The notes: a model not told the origin generated them from the sequence alone. Shown: positions 51,749-61,487, counted from the stretch's first letter. The stretch: DNA of 64,000 nt from Uliginosibacterium sp036017065 (GCF_036017065.1 NZ_JAYXHR010000004.1:1-64000); one strand, 5' to 3'. Made by a program: numbers and translations.

Positions 51749-53023
51749 TTGAACGCAAAGAAGATTGCGCTCGCCGTGTTTGCGGTGGGCCTGACTGCGA
51801 GCGCCTGGGCCGCCAACCGGCCGTCCGGCTACACCACCCTCTGTACCGAGGGCAAGACCTGTTCGGTGTCCGCTGCCACCAACGTGGCGTATGGCCGCGC
51901 TGACAAGTTCACCTTCAAGGTGCTGACCGGCAGCTTCGTCTGCGGCGAAGTGACCTTCGGCGCCGGCACCAAGGTTTCGGGCGGTAACAACGAGTGCTCG
52001 GTGCCTTCCGGTTCCTCCAGCTCTTCCGGCTCGTCGAGCTCCAGCAGCACCTCAAGCAGCTCCAGCTCCAGCGGTACGGGCTCCAGCAGCTCGTCCAGCT
52101 CGTCGTCGAGCAGCTCCTCATCGAGCAGCTCCAGTTCGTCGTCCTCCAGTTCCAGCAGCTCGTCGAGCTCCACCTCGTCCGGCGGTAGCGGCAACGTGAC
52201 GGTGGGCGCATGGCCCGGCTGCCCGGCCTACGCGACGCCGAGCAACACCGTGCCGCTGACGGCCAGCATCACCGTGCCCGCCGGCCAGACCTACGATGGT
52301 GGTGGCCAGCGCTTCAACCTCAGCGACGGTGGCCAAGGCGAAGGCCAGCCGCCGGTGTTCCTGCTGGAAGAAGGTGCCACGCTGCGCAACGTCGTGATCG
52401 GCAACCTGGCCGCCGACGGCGTGCATTGCACGGGCAACTGCACGGTGTCCAACGTGTGGTGGGAAGACATCGGTGAAGACGCTGCGACCGCCAAGGGCGG
52501 CCCCGGCACAACGATGCGCGTGGATTGCGGCGGTGCCTTCCTGGGCACCGACAAGACCTTCCAGCACAACGGCCGCGGCACCTTCCACATCACCCGCTTC
52601 GTGGCGGACAACTGGAAGACCAAGGGTGGCAAGTTCTACCGCTCGTGCGGTGACTGCACCAACAACGTGGGCCCGCGCACCGTCATCATCGAGAACTCGC
52701 GCATCCACAACCACCAGACCATCGTGGGTGTGAACAGCTCGTACTCGCTGGGCTACCCGGCCGACAAGGCCACGCTGCGCAATGTGTACCTGCTGCGCTG
52801 GAACGGCGAGATCGAAGTCTGCTCGACCTACAAGGGTGTCGAGAAGGGTTCGGGTTCGTCGAGCAGCATCGGCGCCGAGTGGAACACCCCGACCTGCAAC
52901 GTGAACTACACCGACATCTACGCGGTGGACAAGCTGGGCGGCACCAAGAAGACCGGCATCGCCCCGGGTAACGGCGTCGATCCGTCGCCGGTGAACCGCG
53001 TGCAGGAAAACTGGAACTACTGA
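51749..53023 (+). CDS. Secreted pectate lyase (PL3-like) with polyserine linker
   Basis: 424 residues from TTG 51749, which has AAGGAGAC 7 nt upstream and starts the signal peptide MNAKKIALAVFAVGLTASAWA. Then a small Cys-containing N-terminal module (22-85), a serine-only linker of about 60 residues (about 87-150), and a right-handed beta-helix domain of the pectate lyase PL3 type: YDGGGQRFNLSDGG, LEEGATLRNVVIGNLAADGV, VWWEDIGEDAAT and TFQHNGRGTFHITRF. Likely cleaves polygalacturonate; activity not proven. Polyserine linkers are typical of secreted plant-cell-wall enzymes in marine and soil bacteria. Confidence 0.88.
   Translation: MNAKKIALAVFAVGLTASAWAANRPSGYTTLCTEGKTCSVSAATNVAYGRADKFTFKVLTGSFVCGEVTFGAGTKVSGGNNECSVPSGSSSSSGSSSSSSTSSSSSSSGTGSSSSSSSSSSSSSSSSSSSSSSSSSSSSSSTSSGGSGNVTVGAWPGCPAYATPSNTVPLTASITVPAGQTYDGGGQRFNLSDGGQGEGQPPVFLLEEGATLRNVVIGNLAADGVHCTGNCTVSNVWWEDIGEDAATAKGGPGTTMRVDCGGAFLGTDKTFQHNGRGTFHITRFVADNWKTKGGKFYRSCGDCTNNVGPRTVIIENSRIHNHQTIVGVNSSYSLGYPADKATLRNVYLLRWNGEIEVCSTYKGVEKGSGSSSSIGAEWNTPTCNVNYTDIYAVDKLGGTKKTGIAPGNGVDPSPVNRVQENWNY
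52007..52196 (+). repeat. Serine-codon low-complexity tract
   Basis: About 60 serine codons in a mixture of AGC, TCG, TCC and TCT with no long exact DNA repeat, so the length is held by selection for Ser rather than by slippage of one unit. The reverse strand encodes an acidic shadow frame that is not a gene. Confidence 0.8.
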
Positions 53024-53112
53024 TCTGGAGCTTCTGATCCATCACTGCCGGAGATCGTCGTTGCGGAGTGTGGGGTAGCACGCCGCAACGCGACCCGGCA
53101 GGGCAGTACAGG

Positions 53113-53139
53113 AAACGCCCGGGCTGAGCCCGGGCGTTT
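53113..53139. terminator. Bidirectional terminator between convergent genes
   Basis: Perfect 12-bp stem AAACGCCCGGGC / GCCCGGGCGTTT with a 3-nt loop, followed by TTTT on the plus strand and flanked by A-rich sequence on the left. Serves the pectate lyase gene and the DUF4139 gene. Confidence 0.9.
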
Positions 53140-53188
53140 TGCTTTGGTGCGTCCTTGCTTTGGTGTGTCTTTGCGCCGCACCTGCAAA

Positions 53189-54655
53189 TCACATGCGTAC
53201 GGCCACGCGGTATTTCAGCGTGGTGCTGCCGTTGGCGGGCACACTGATCTTCCACTGCGCTGTGCCGGCCGCCACTTTCTCGTGCGGGTGGGATTGCTCC
53301 GTCATGCGCCATTCGCCGGGCACCGGTTCGCGCACGGTGACGGTGACCGGCTCGGCCTTGGCGTTGTGCAGCACCACCTCGTATGCGCTCTCGCTGCGGT
53401 ACACGCCTTCGCTACGGCCCAACGAGCGGAAGTCGGTCTGTTTCTTGTCGGCGGTGACGTCGAAGGCCTCGCCGAGTTTGAGGCGCACGCTGTCGTTCTT
53501 CGGCGTGTGATCGATGCGGTCCTCGCCGACGAATTGTGCGTTGCCGGCGCTGTCGCGCTTGTATACACGCACGACACCCTTGGGCAGCGGCATGCCCAGG
53601 CCCGCGCTCTCGCGGTTGGCAAAGTCGACGAACACGCCGACCTTGATCTTCCTGCCGATCTCGCCGACCGACGCGGTGTAGTAGTGCCCGCTGCCGTCGA
53701 GCAGCAGCTCCTTGCGCGCGGGCACGTTGGCGGCGCCAAGCAGCGCCACCTGTTTGATCTGCCTGTCGGCCAGCGTGGTGGGCCGCTGCAGGCCGTACAG
53801 GTGGTACTCGAACAGGCTTTCCTGCGTCATCGCTTTGGCCTCCGCCATCGGGGCCATCGCCACGGCCACCATGTCGCGGCGCTGGTGCATCTCGTCGCGC
53901 ACGCGGTTGACGTCACCGGCGACAAGTTGCAGCCGCGCGTCCTTGTAGGTGGTGCCGCTCTGGTTGTTCAGCGTGACCCAGCCGTTGAGGTCCAGCCTGC
54001 TGTCGTCCGCGTTCAGCTCGGCGACGTAATCCGCCTTCCACGAGAGGCCGCCGGTGAGATAGGACAGCTCGACGTCCTGCACGCCGGCCTGGCGGCTCTG
54101 CAGTTGCGAGACAAGGGTGGGGCGGTCGCGCAGGCTGGCCGGCACCTGGTCGAACACGATGCGGCCGGGAATGCCGGTCTCGATGCGGTCGCCGATCTTC
54201 AGCACCACACCGTTGGCAGCCGACAGCACCTCCGCAGTCTCGATGGTCTCGGCGCCGGTGCTCGGGTGGGTGCGCACGATGCGCACGCTGCGACCCACGG
54301 ATTTCTCCAGCAGCTTGGCGGGCGTGAGGAGGTCGAAGTCGAAGTTCTGCTCCAGCAGGCTGAAGCTCCCGGCGTGGGACAGGCTGCGCAGCAGCGCCGT
54401 CTCGGGGCGCATCATGGCGCTGACATCCCGCAGGGCCAGGCGGTTCACGCCGGCGTCCAGCGGGATGCGGCGGGTTTCCTTCACCAGCGCCAGGTTCTCG
54501 TTGTAGACGGTGACCGCGACCGCGCGCTGGTCCTCCAGCGTGCTGCGTCGCTCACCGGGGCTCGGGTCGGCCGCCGTGACGTTCACGCTAAGGGCCAGCA
54601 GGGCGGCAGCGAGCGGAAGGAGGGCAGGGCGGTGGATGGGGAGTGGTGTGTGCAT
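53189..54655 (-). CDS. DUF4139-domain protein, exported
   Basis: 488 residues. Signal peptide RPALLPLAAALLALSVNVTAA; the mature protein has the DUF4139 layout: an N-terminal segment AVAVTVYNENLALVKETRRI, a middle part with LSYLTGGLSWKADYVAEL and GWVTLNNQSGTTYKDARLQLV, and a C-terminal beta-sandwich HTPKNDSVRLKLGEAFDV ... WKISVPANGSTTLKYRV. Found in many proteobacteria; function unknown, probably periplasmic or outer-membrane associated. The long in-frame upstream extension (to 55366) is antisense to the next gene and rejected. Confidence 0.85.
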   Translation of the reverse strand: MHTPLPIHRPALLPLAAALLALSVNVTAADPSPGERRSTLEDQRAVAVTVYNENLALVKETRRIPLDAGVNRLALRDVSAMMRPETALLRSLSHAGSFSLLEQNFDFDLLTPAKLLEKSVGRSVRIVRTHPSTGAETIETAEVLSAANGVVLKIGDRIETGIPGRIVFDQVPASLRDRPTLVSQLQSRQAGVQDVELSYLTGGLSWKADYVAELNADDSRLDLNGWVTLNNQSGTTYKDARLQLVAGDVNRVRDEMHQRRDMVAVAMAPMAEAKAMTQESLFEYHLYGLQRPTTLADRQIKQVALLGAANVPARKELLLDGSGHYYTASVGEIGRKIKVGVFVDFANRESAGLGMPLPKGVVRVYKRDSAGNAQFVGEDRIDHTPKNDSVRLKLGEAFDVTADKKQTDFRSLGRSEGVYRSESAYEVVLHNAKAEPVTVTVREPVPGEWRMTEQSHPHEKVAAGTAQWKISVPANGSTTLKYRVAVRM

Positions 54656-54928
54656 GAGGGCCTCGTGTCGTGACGGGAGATCGGGGTTCGTTGTGAAGCT
54701 GGTTGAAGCTTGTCGGGGCACGCAGAAAGGGGTGTGCCTGTCCGGTGAACGAACCGGGCCGCAGATCGGGGTCAAACCTGTGCAAAAAAAGCGGGATGGG
54801 TGCAGCACCGGAGAACGCCATCGTTCCGGCGGCTTCCGGCCGGGCTGCGTGGCCGGCATACTGCCGGCATGCGGGAAGCGGCGTCGCGGACAGCCGGTCC
54901 GACGTGGATGAAGCCTGGGGGAACGACC

Positions 54929-55969
54929 ATGATCTTCGAACAGATTGCCACCGGTGGTTGCCAGTCCTACCTGATGGGCTGCGCGGAAACCCGTTCCGCC
55001 GCGCTGATCGACCCGGAGATCAGCCAGCTCGACCAGTACCTCGCGCTGGCCGCGCGCGACGGCCTGCATATCCGCTACCTGATCGACACCCATACGCACG
55101 CCGACCACTTTTCCGGCGCGCGCAAGCTGGCGGAACGCCTGCAGGCGCCTGTCGTGATGTTCCGCAGCAGCCCGGCGCCGTACGCCGACCTGCGCCTGGG
55201 CGACGGTGAGATGCTGATGCTGGGCAAGATGCGCATCGAGGCGCTGCACACGCCGGGCCACACCAGCGACTCCATGTGCCTGCGCGTGGAGGACCGCGTG
55301 TTCACCGGCGACACCCTGCTGATCGGTGGCTCCGGCCGCACTGACCTGCCCACCGGCGACCCGCATTCACTGTACGACAGCCTGTTCAACCGCCTGCTGA
55401 AGCTGGACCCGGCGCTGATGGTCTTTCCGGCGCATGACTACAAGGGGCGCAAGCACAGCACCCTGGGCGAGGAGATCGCCAGCAACCCGCGCCTGCAGGT
55501 GCGCGACGAGGCGGCCTTCGTCGAGATGATGAACACGCTGAACCTGTCGATGCCCACCCACATCACCGAGGCGCTGCGCGTGAACATGAGCGGTGGCAAG
55601 TCGGTGGCGCAGATGCTCGACGAGGCCGCGGAGAGCGTGCCCTTCATGTCGTTGGAGAGCCTGCGCGCGAGCCTGGACCAGGTGGGCAATGCGCTGGTGG
55701 TGCTGGATGTGCGTGAACGCGATGCCTACGAGGCCGGTCACGTGCCCGGCGCACGCCTGCTGCCACGTGGGCAACTGGAGCTGCGCGTGAATCAGGAGTT
55801 GCCGGACCCGACGCAACGCATCCTGGTCTGCTGCGAAGTCGGCAAGGTGTCCACGCTGGCCACCGCCACGCTGCGCGAGATGGGCTTTGCCAGCGCGGTG
55901 GCGCTGGATGGTGGCATGAAGGCCTGGCGCGAAGCGGGCTACCCGCTGCAGACGGGTGCTTCGGCCTGA
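54929..55969 (+). CDS. Persulfide dioxygenase-like metallo-beta-lactamase fused to rhodanese
   Basis: 346 residues. MBL domain (1-230) of the ETHE1/glyoxalase II type with THTHADHFSGA (metal ligands 55-60), TPGHTSDSMCL and TGDTLLIGGSGRTDLP, the ETHE1 signature; PAHDYKGRK is the final ligand loop. A rhodanese domain at 255-345 has the active-site loop CEVGKVS (Cys 302). Such fusions oxidise glutathione persulfide to sulfite and move sulfane sulfur, detoxifying H2S. ATG 54929 is preferred; ATG 54908 is an alternative 7 codons earlier. Confidence 0.92.
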   Translation: MIFEQIATGGCQSYLMGCAETRSAALIDPEISQLDQYLALAARDGLHIRYLIDTHTHADHFSGARKLAERLQAPVVMFRSSPAPYADLRLGDGEMLMLGKMRIEALHTPGHTSDSMCLRVEDRVFTGDTLLIGGSGRTDLPTGDPHSLYDSLFNRLLKLDPALMVFPAHDYKGRKHSTLGEEIASNPRLQVRDEAAFVEMMNTLNLSMPTHITEALRVNMSGGKSVAQMLDEAAESVPFMSLESLRASLDQVGNALVVLDVRERDAYEAGHVPGARLLPRGQLELRVNQELPDPTQRILVCCEVGKVSTLATATLREMGFASAVALDGGMKAWREAGYPLQTGASA

Positions 55970-55972
55970 AAC

Positions 55973-56006
55973 AAAAAAAGGCGGTTGCGCGTGCTGCGCA
56001 ACCGCC
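55973..56006 (-). terminator. Rho-independent terminator of the lectin-like gene
   Basis: Perfect 11-bp stem (55980-55990 with 55996-56006); on the minus strand seven T follow. It also lies just after the convergent ETHE1-like gene. Confidence 0.93.
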
Positions 56007-56021
56007 GCAAGGCACCGATAC

Positions 56022-57416
56022 TCAGTTCGGCAAGCCGTAGGAGACGTCGTAACCTTCCTGGCCAAGGTGGTAGGGAAGCGTGCCGTTGAGGCGGCTGCGG
56101 AACAGGTGCGATCCGATGATGCTGGCCGGACAGGTGCTCAGGACGACCCGTGTGGCATTCCCCGGATTGCGCAGGATATTGCTGTCGTTCAGGCCCTCGG
56201 GGATCGCGCACAGGCCGCTGCTGACGTGGCGCAGCAAACCGGCAGCGGTCAGCTCGAAGCGCAGGCGTGCTTCATCGCAACCGCTGTGGAAGACGAGCGG
56301 TGTATTCAGCGCCGGCGTGGCGCTGCCGCCCGCCGGGTGCAGGCATAGGCCACTGGATGCCTGGCGCAGGCTGCCACCGACGGTGAAGCTGAAGCTCAGG
56401 CGGGGTTCGTTCTTGCAGCCGCTGTGATAGATCGCCAGGGTGCCGTTACCCGGCGTGGCGCTGCCGCCGTTGGGGTGGATGCAGATGTCCGTCGTCGTCA
56501 CCTTGACCGGTGCGGGCCGGGGAGCCTGGCTGCAACCGGGGCTGCGTTGCACGGTTGCCATGACGACGCCATTCGTCATGCCATGGTTGGCCAGCGTGTA
56601 GGTCCCGGGCGGAAACGAGGCATGCGACGAGCCCGTGGTCGTGGCGTTGTTGTAGGTCAGTCCGACTTGGTAGCACTGTGGCACCGTCAGTGTGCGGGCG
56701 CTCATCGAGAAACCGCCGCCCAGGGTGACCATGTAGCCCAGGCTGTCGGAGCCGATGCGGTAGTGCTTTGCATAGCGCGAGGCGACATACACCGCATTGT
56801 TCGCAAGCAACTCGCCATGCTCCGCCTGGTCGCGCTTGCCGTCCTTCGGCACCAGCGGGTACATGCGCCGGTTTGCGTCCAGCAACATCGGGATGTCTTC
56901 CTCCGGCTTGCAGCCGGAGCCGATCATCTTGTAGATCGCCACCGAACGCGCGGCGTCGTTGAACGACCCGGTGGCCGAGGACGCGAAAGGTCGGGCGTAG
57001 GTGTAGGTCGGCAGATGATGGGTGCCCGGGCCGAGGACGTTCCAGCGACCGCCGAAGTAAAGGGCGTCGGTGAGGATTGCACAGTAGCCTTCCGATACCT
57101 GGGCGGTGGAGGCGCGTCGCTCACCTACCGGAGCCAGCTGGTCGATCGTGGACTGCAGGTAGCGCGCTTCCTGCTGCGCTTCGGCCAGCGTGTCGTGACC
57201 CCAGCCCAGCGAGAAGTCGAAGGACTTCCCGCCGTTTCCGCCGGACACGTGGTACGCCATCGGTTCGGGAATGTGCATCTCGCCGTAGAACTGCGTGGAG
57301 ACGCCGCCGCTGTAGGCGTTCTCGAACAGCTTCAGCGTGGGGATGGTGGAGATGTTGGTCTGCGCCTGGGCGTGCATCGACGCCAGGAGCAGTGCTGCCA
57401 GTAGTGGTTTCTTCAT
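56022..57416 (-). CDS. Exported protein with C-terminal beta-trefoil/lectin-like repeats
   Basis: 464 residues. Signal peptide MKKPLLAALLLASMHAQAQ. The N-terminal 290 residues have no recognised domain (several Trp/Tyr/Gly and a DIPMLLDANRRMY helix). The last 160 residues contain repeated units with the pattern (S)GLCxHPxGGSATP ... LxxHSGC: DICIHPNGGSATPGN, GLCLHPAGGSATPAL and GLCAIPEG. Such disulphide-linked units resemble ricin-B or apextrin-like carbohydrate-binding repeats. Probably secreted; binding partner unknown. It lies between ETHE1 and an AraC gene. Confidence 0.75.
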   Translation of the reverse strand: MKKPLLAALLLASMHAQAQTNISTIPTLKLFENAYSGGVSTQFYGEMHIPEPMAYHVSGGNGGKSFDFSLGWGHDTLAEAQQEARYLQSTIDQLAPVGERRASTAQVSEGYCAILTDALYFGGRWNVLGPGTHHLPTYTYARPFASSATGSFNDAARSVAIYKMIGSGCKPEEDIPMLLDANRRMYPLVPKDGKRDQAEHGELLANNAVYVASRYAKHYRIGSDSLGYMVTLGGGFSMSARTLTVPQCYQVGLTYNNATTTGSSHASFPPGTYTLANHGMTNGVVMATVQRSPGCSQAPRPAPVKVTTTDICIHPNGGSATPGNGTLAIYHSGCKNEPRLSFSFTVGGSLRQASSGLCLHPAGGSATPALNTPLVFHSGCDEARLRFELTAAGLLRHVSSGLCAIPEGLNDSNILRNPGNATRVVLSTCPASIIGSHLFRSRLNGTLPYHLGQEGYDVSYGLPN

Positions 57417-57708
57417 CTGTGTATTCCGGTGGGGTAGGCCTGGGTGGCAGGGGTCGTCACCACGCCAGGCGTGGACGGAGCAGGCCGCACGTTGCCTGTT
57501 GCGGCTGCTCCCGGCATTGCGCGCTGGTGCGTGTCCGTCAGGGACAGCCGTCTTGTGCCGGCGCGCGGCGGACCTTAGCAGCGCCGCACTGGCCGGGCTT
57601 GAATCCATGCGACACGCTGACCGGCGGCAGACGGGGGTGCTGTCGTGGTGGCGCCGTGATGGATCGTGCGGGTCGCAATCGCCCGGCTCGGCGTGGCCGG
57701 GCCCGTGT

Positions 57709-58569
57709 TCAGGCGTCGATGGCTTCGGGCACCAGCAGTCCGCGTGCGGCTGCGCGCAGCAGGCTGGGTGGCTGGCCGCAGGACAGGCGGAATGCGCGCG
57801 ACATGTGCGCGAGATCGGCATAGCCGGCCTCGGCCGCCACCGTGGTGAGCGACGCGGCGGAGCGCAGGCGCGCCGTGGCGTCGAGCAGGCGCGCGGCCTG
57901 CCGGACTGTCTCCGCGGTGAGTCCTTCTTCGCGCAGCCGGCGTTCCAGCGTGCGCTGATGACAGCCGAGGTGACGCGCTGCGGCGGAAATCGTGATGCTG
58001 CCTTCCTGCTCGAACACCGTTGCGAGTTCGGCCGACGCGAGGCTGGCGACGCCCATGTCCAGTGCGACGTGCGACAGGTGGCGGATCGGCGGGCGGGCGG
58101 GGCGCGCCGCATTCAGCCGCACCTTGTCCAGCGCATGTTCGAACGCGGTGAGCACGGCGATCCGGCACAGCGCAGGATCGCTCGTGACGGCGCCCAGGCT
58201 GCGCTGCATGGACAGGCCGGGCGCGTCGGCCCGTTTCCGGGCGAATGACAGCGTGGTGCGCACGCCCAGCGGCGCCGCCTGCAGGTAGGCGTTGAAGGCG
58301 GCGACGGCATTGCCCGCGCTGGTGAGGCCGGACAGGATCTGCCGGCCGGGGTTGGCGTCCTCGTCCAGCCACTCGCTGACGGTGCGGCCGACCATGCCTT
58401 CGGTCATGCCGTCGCGACGTCGCGCAATGCCGGCGGCGTGGTAGCGCTCGTAGGGAAGGTGGCCATTGATGACGTGGGTCACCATCGAGGCGAAGCGGCT
58501 GACCGGCTTCCAGCCCGCGCGCGCTTCGAGCGCATGCACCACGACGTGGTAGGCGTGGGCTTGTGTCAT
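57709..58569 (-). CDS. AraC-family regulator (OruR/ArgR-like)
   Basis: 286 residues. N-terminal AraC_binding-like domain (about 10-185) with VSRFASMVTHVINGHLPYER; C-terminal AraC HTH pair: SISAAARHLGCHQRTLERRL is seen as ITISAAARHLGCHQRTLERR and the second helix SLTTVAAEAGYADLAHMSRA. ATG 58569 starts the recognised sequence; the frame continues 5' only as low-quality sequence. No ribosome-binding site is obvious. Confidence 0.85.
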   Translation of the reverse strand: MTQAHAYHVVVHALEARAGWKPVSRFASMVTHVINGHLPYERYHAAGIARRRDGMTEGMVGRTVSEWLDEDANPGRQILSGLTSAGNAVAAFNAYLQAAPLGVRTTLSFARKRADAPGLSMQRSLGAVTSDPALCRIAVLTAFEHALDKVRLNAARPARPPIRHLSHVALDMGVASLASAELATVFEQEGSITISAAARHLGCHQRTLERRLREEGLTAETVRQAARLLDATARLRSAASLTTVAAEAGYADLAHMSRAFRLSCGQPPSLLRAAARGLLVPEAIDA

Positions 58570-59009
58570 GTGGAAGGGCTCGTCGCGCTGGCAAGGCGCT
58601 GCGCGATACCGTGCCGCGTCGCGCAGTCGTGTGGAAAGGTGTGTGTCATCGGATGGGGTCGGGCTGTCAGAAGCAGTGACGCGCGCAGCGGCCGGAAGGG
58701 TTTTCCCCGGCGCATTGCAATCCTGCGGAGGCGGCAGGTTAAGTGGCGTGGCCACTTCCAGCCGGTGATCTGCCCGGAGGTCGATAACCCTGCGGGCAGC
58801 TTCGCGGGACTCCCTGTCACAAGGCAACCCCGTGTCCGGAGATTGGATGCGCCGGTCGGTGCGTGATTGCGCCGGGGTGGGTGATCGGCCTGTTACGGAA
58901 CACACCTGGGTGGCTGGTGCTACGCTTGCCGGCAGCATGCCGACGGCTTCCGTCACTTGTGTGGCTGCCGCCGCGGTATGCGTAACTCCGTCTTCCTGCT
59001 TGTTCGCGC
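58570..59009. other. 440-bp divergent intergenic region
   Basis: Lies between the minus-strand AraC gene and the plus-strand FUSC gene. I see no gene, and no hairpin or repeat that I can support; it must hold both promoters. Confidence 0.4.
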
Positions 59010-60119
59010 ATGAGCCACCGTCCGCTGTTGTCCGATCTCCGGAGTACCTTCCATCGCGTGGTGCACGACCTGAAGTCCTGGCCTGTCCGCGGCCATCGTC
59101 TGGTCGACGAACTGGAATGCGTGCTGTCGGTGCTGCTGGCGGTGGCGTTCGCGCATGCGCTGGACGTGCGGCATGTCGGCTGGGCGGCGTTCAGCGCGTA
59201 CATGGTGATGCGCGCGCACGTGTGGAACAGCTTCAAGCGCGGCGCCCTGCGGGTGATCGGCACCGCGGCGGGCGCCGCGCTGGCCTGGTACCTGTCGGGC
59301 GTGCTGCCGGGCACGTGGTGGGCCAGCAGCCTTGCGCTGCTGGTCGTCGTTTTCGTTACCTTCTACCTGATGATGGTGAGCCCGCGTGGCTACGCCTGGC
59401 TGTTCATGGGGCTCACCTTCGCGATGGTGATCGTCGATGGCTTGCAGCATCCGGCCGAGCCGATCGAGGTGTTTGCATGGACCCGCTTCGTGGAGGTGGC
59501 AGCCGGCACGGCCGCCTGCGTCATCGTCAGCGCCCTGTCCACGCTGACGGTGCGACGCCATGTGCTGGGCCAGCGTGGCTTCAGCATGGAATACGAGTGG
59601 TGGGCCAAGAAGCTGACGCTGTGGCATCCGGTCGCCTTCATGCACGCCGTGCAGGGGGCCGTCGCCATGGCGCTGATCCCGCTGGTGTGGTGGCTGTTCG
59701 GGCTGCAGGCGCTGGCGCAGGCCAGCATCACGATTGCCGTGGTCATGGCCATTCCGCTGCACACCGTGGGGGACAACCGCACGCGGGTGAAGCTGGTGCA
59801 TCGTTTCGTCGGTTGCGTGGCGGGTGTGCTGTTCGCCACCGCGGCGCTGCTGGTGGCGGGACCGTCACCGCTGGCGCTGACCCTGTTCGTCGTGGTGGCG
59901 GTGATGGCTGGCCGTCACATCGAGAATGGCCGCCACGGCATCGACTACATCGGCACGCAGTTCGTGCTGGCGGTGCTGGTCGTGCTGGTGCCGGACAGCT
60001 ATGCCGGCGCGCACATGGAGGTCGGCTTCCAGCGTGTGACTGGCGTGTTGCTGGGCATCGCGCTGCTGGAGCCGGTGCGCCTGCTGCTGCGCCTGCCCGC
60101 ACCGCGTGCAGAGGGCTGA
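59010..60119 (+). CDS. FUSC-family inner membrane protein
   Basis: 369 residues with about eight hydrophobic segments in two groups (about 35-175 and 210-345). The first half has the FUSC-type VLSVLLAVAFAHALDVRH and WAAFSAYMVMRAHVWNSFKRGALRVIGTAAG with Arg/Gly at the helix ends; the second repeats the theme (SITIAVVMAIPLHTVGDN, HRFVGCVAGVLFA). The FUSC family includes aromatic-acid efflux components (AaeB) and fusaric acid resistance proteins, but no outer components are adjacent, so the substrate is unknown. Confidence 0.85.
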   Translation: MSHRPLLSDLRSTFHRVVHDLKSWPVRGHRLVDELECVLSVLLAVAFAHALDVRHVGWAAFSAYMVMRAHVWNSFKRGALRVIGTAAGAALAWYLSGVLPGTWWASSLALLVVVFVTFYLMMVSPRGYAWLFMGLTFAMVIVDGLQHPAEPIEVFAWTRFVEVAAGTAACVIVSALSTLTVRRHVLGQRGFSMEYEWWAKKLTLWHPVAFMHAVQGAVAMALIPLVWWLFGLQALAQASITIAVVMAIPLHTVGDNRTRVKLVHRFVGCVAGVLFATAALLVAGPSPLALTLFVVVAVMAGRHIENGRHGIDYIGTQFVLAVLVVLVPDSYAGAHMEVGFQRVTGVLLGIALLEPVRLLLRLPAPRAEG

Positions 60120-60236
60120 CGCGTACGGTGGCGGCCGAGGGTGACCAGAGGTTCCCGGCACCAGCCGCTTGCTGATGTGGATGAATGACAGGTGACAGGA
60201 ACGACACACCCGGCCAGGACCGCGTTACGCTGTGAC

Positions 60237-61481
60237 ATGGATACGCGACAGCTTGCACATCCTTGCGGGGAGCGCCCCCGCGTGATCGTCAGCACCGACA
60301 TCGGCGGGACGGATTTCGACGACTACCAGTCACTCGTGCATCTGTTGCTGTTTGCCGACGTGCTGGACATCGAGGGGCTGATCTCCTCGCCCTGGGGCGA
60401 GATGCGCAACCGGAAGCAGGAGATCCTGAAAGTGATCGATTGCTACGCGCAGGACTACGCCAGCCTGCGCGGTCATTCGTCGGACTATCCGTCGCCGGAC
60501 AGCCTGCGTGCCCTCAGCAAGCAGGGCCGGCTGGATTCGGCCCCGCCCTCGGGGTTCGATGCAGCCACAGAGGGCTCCGAATGGATCGTACGTTGCGCGC
60601 GCCGTGATGATCCGCGCCCGCTGTGGGTGCTGATCTGGGGTGGTATCGACGATCTGGCGCAAGCGTTGCACGATGCGCCGGACATCCTGCCGAAGCTGCG
60701 GGTGTACTACATCGGCGGTCCCAACAAGAAGTGGGCAACCTCCGCGTACCAGTACATTGCCGATCATCATCGTGCGCTGTTCATCATCGAGAACAACGCA
60801 AGCTATCGTGGCTGGTTCGTCGGCGGTGACCAGTCCGGCGAATGCGATGGGCGTACCTTCATCCAGCACCGCCTCAAAGGCCGTGGTGCGATGGGGGAAT
60901 TCTTCTGCCGTTACGGAGACGCCGAATTCAAGATGGGGGACACGCCGTCGGTGGCCTACCTGCTTGGCCCGCAACCGGAGGATCCGACGGTGGACAGCAA
61001 GGGCGGCGGCACTTTCGTGCGCGCCTGGCCGCGTCCCCATCATGTGTTTCGCCGCCTGACGACCCAGGAGGATGTCGTCGAGGTGTTTGGCATGCTCGAA
61101 ATCTGCCTGCGGCCCGCGGAAAGCGTAGTCATGGCCACCGCTGCCAGCCTGAGTGTGGATGGACAACTGTTCCCGGGGTTTGCGGCGGCCGATGGCGCCT
61201 GGCACTTCCGCTTCGTGCCGAAGGAGGTCAAGGCCTGGAACTATGTGATCGTCAGCGACGCGTCCGCGCTCGACGGATTGACCGGCGGCTTCACTTCCTG
61301 CCTTCCCGCTCCGTCCCGTGTCGATGAGACAGCGGCCGATTTGCCGCACTGGTGGGTCGATGACCCCGACCCGGCGCTGGCGGAGGGGCCGCATCACGGC
61401 GCCAGGACGATCAATCGCTGGCGTGCTGAGTGGCTGGGCGCGTTTGCACGCCGGGCCGCGCGTCTGCCCGTCCGCCGCTAG
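60237..61481 (+). CDS. Nucleoside hydrolase-like DUF1593 protein
   Basis: 414 residues. Begins RPRVIVSTDIGGTDFDDYQS, where DIGGTDFDD is the nucleoside-hydrolase-like Asp cluster of DUF1593 (Sde182-type cellulose-binding N-terminal domain). LWVLIWGGIDDLAQAL and YYIGGPNKKWA continue the fold; the C-terminal 120 residues form a beta-rich tail. No signal peptide from this start. GTG 60192 is a possible earlier start. Convergent with the sugar-transporter gene 6 bp away, perhaps in the same carbohydrate-related unit (inference). Confidence 0.8.
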   Translation: MDTRQLAHPCGERPRVIVSTDIGGTDFDDYQSLVHLLLFADVLDIEGLISSPWGEMRNRKQEILKVIDCYAQDYASLRGHSSDYPSPDSLRALSKQGRLDSAPPSGFDAATEGSEWIVRCARRDDPRPLWVLIWGGIDDLAQALHDAPDILPKLRVYYIGGPNKKWATSAYQYIADHHRALFIIENNASYRGWFVGGDQSGECDGRTFIQHRLKGRGAMGEFFCRYGDAEFKMGDTPSVAYLLGPQPEDPTVDSKGGGTFVRAWPRPHHVFRRLTTQEDVVEVFGMLEICLRPAESVVMATAASLSVDGQLFPGFAAADGAWHFRFVPKEVKAWNYVIVSDASALDGLTGGFTSCLPAPSRVDETAADLPHWWVDDPDPALAEGPHHGARTINRWRAEWLGAFARRAARLPVRR

Positions 61482-61487
61482 GGTCGC

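Noticed and set aside
51829..52194. Acidic minus-strand frame (Glu/Asp/Leu-rich) inside the polyserine tract
   Set aside because: Complement of serine codons; no start context or homology.
53189..55366. 725-residue version of the DUF4139 protein
   Set aside because: The first ~237 residues are antisense to the ETHE1-like gene; a clean signal peptide starts at 54655.
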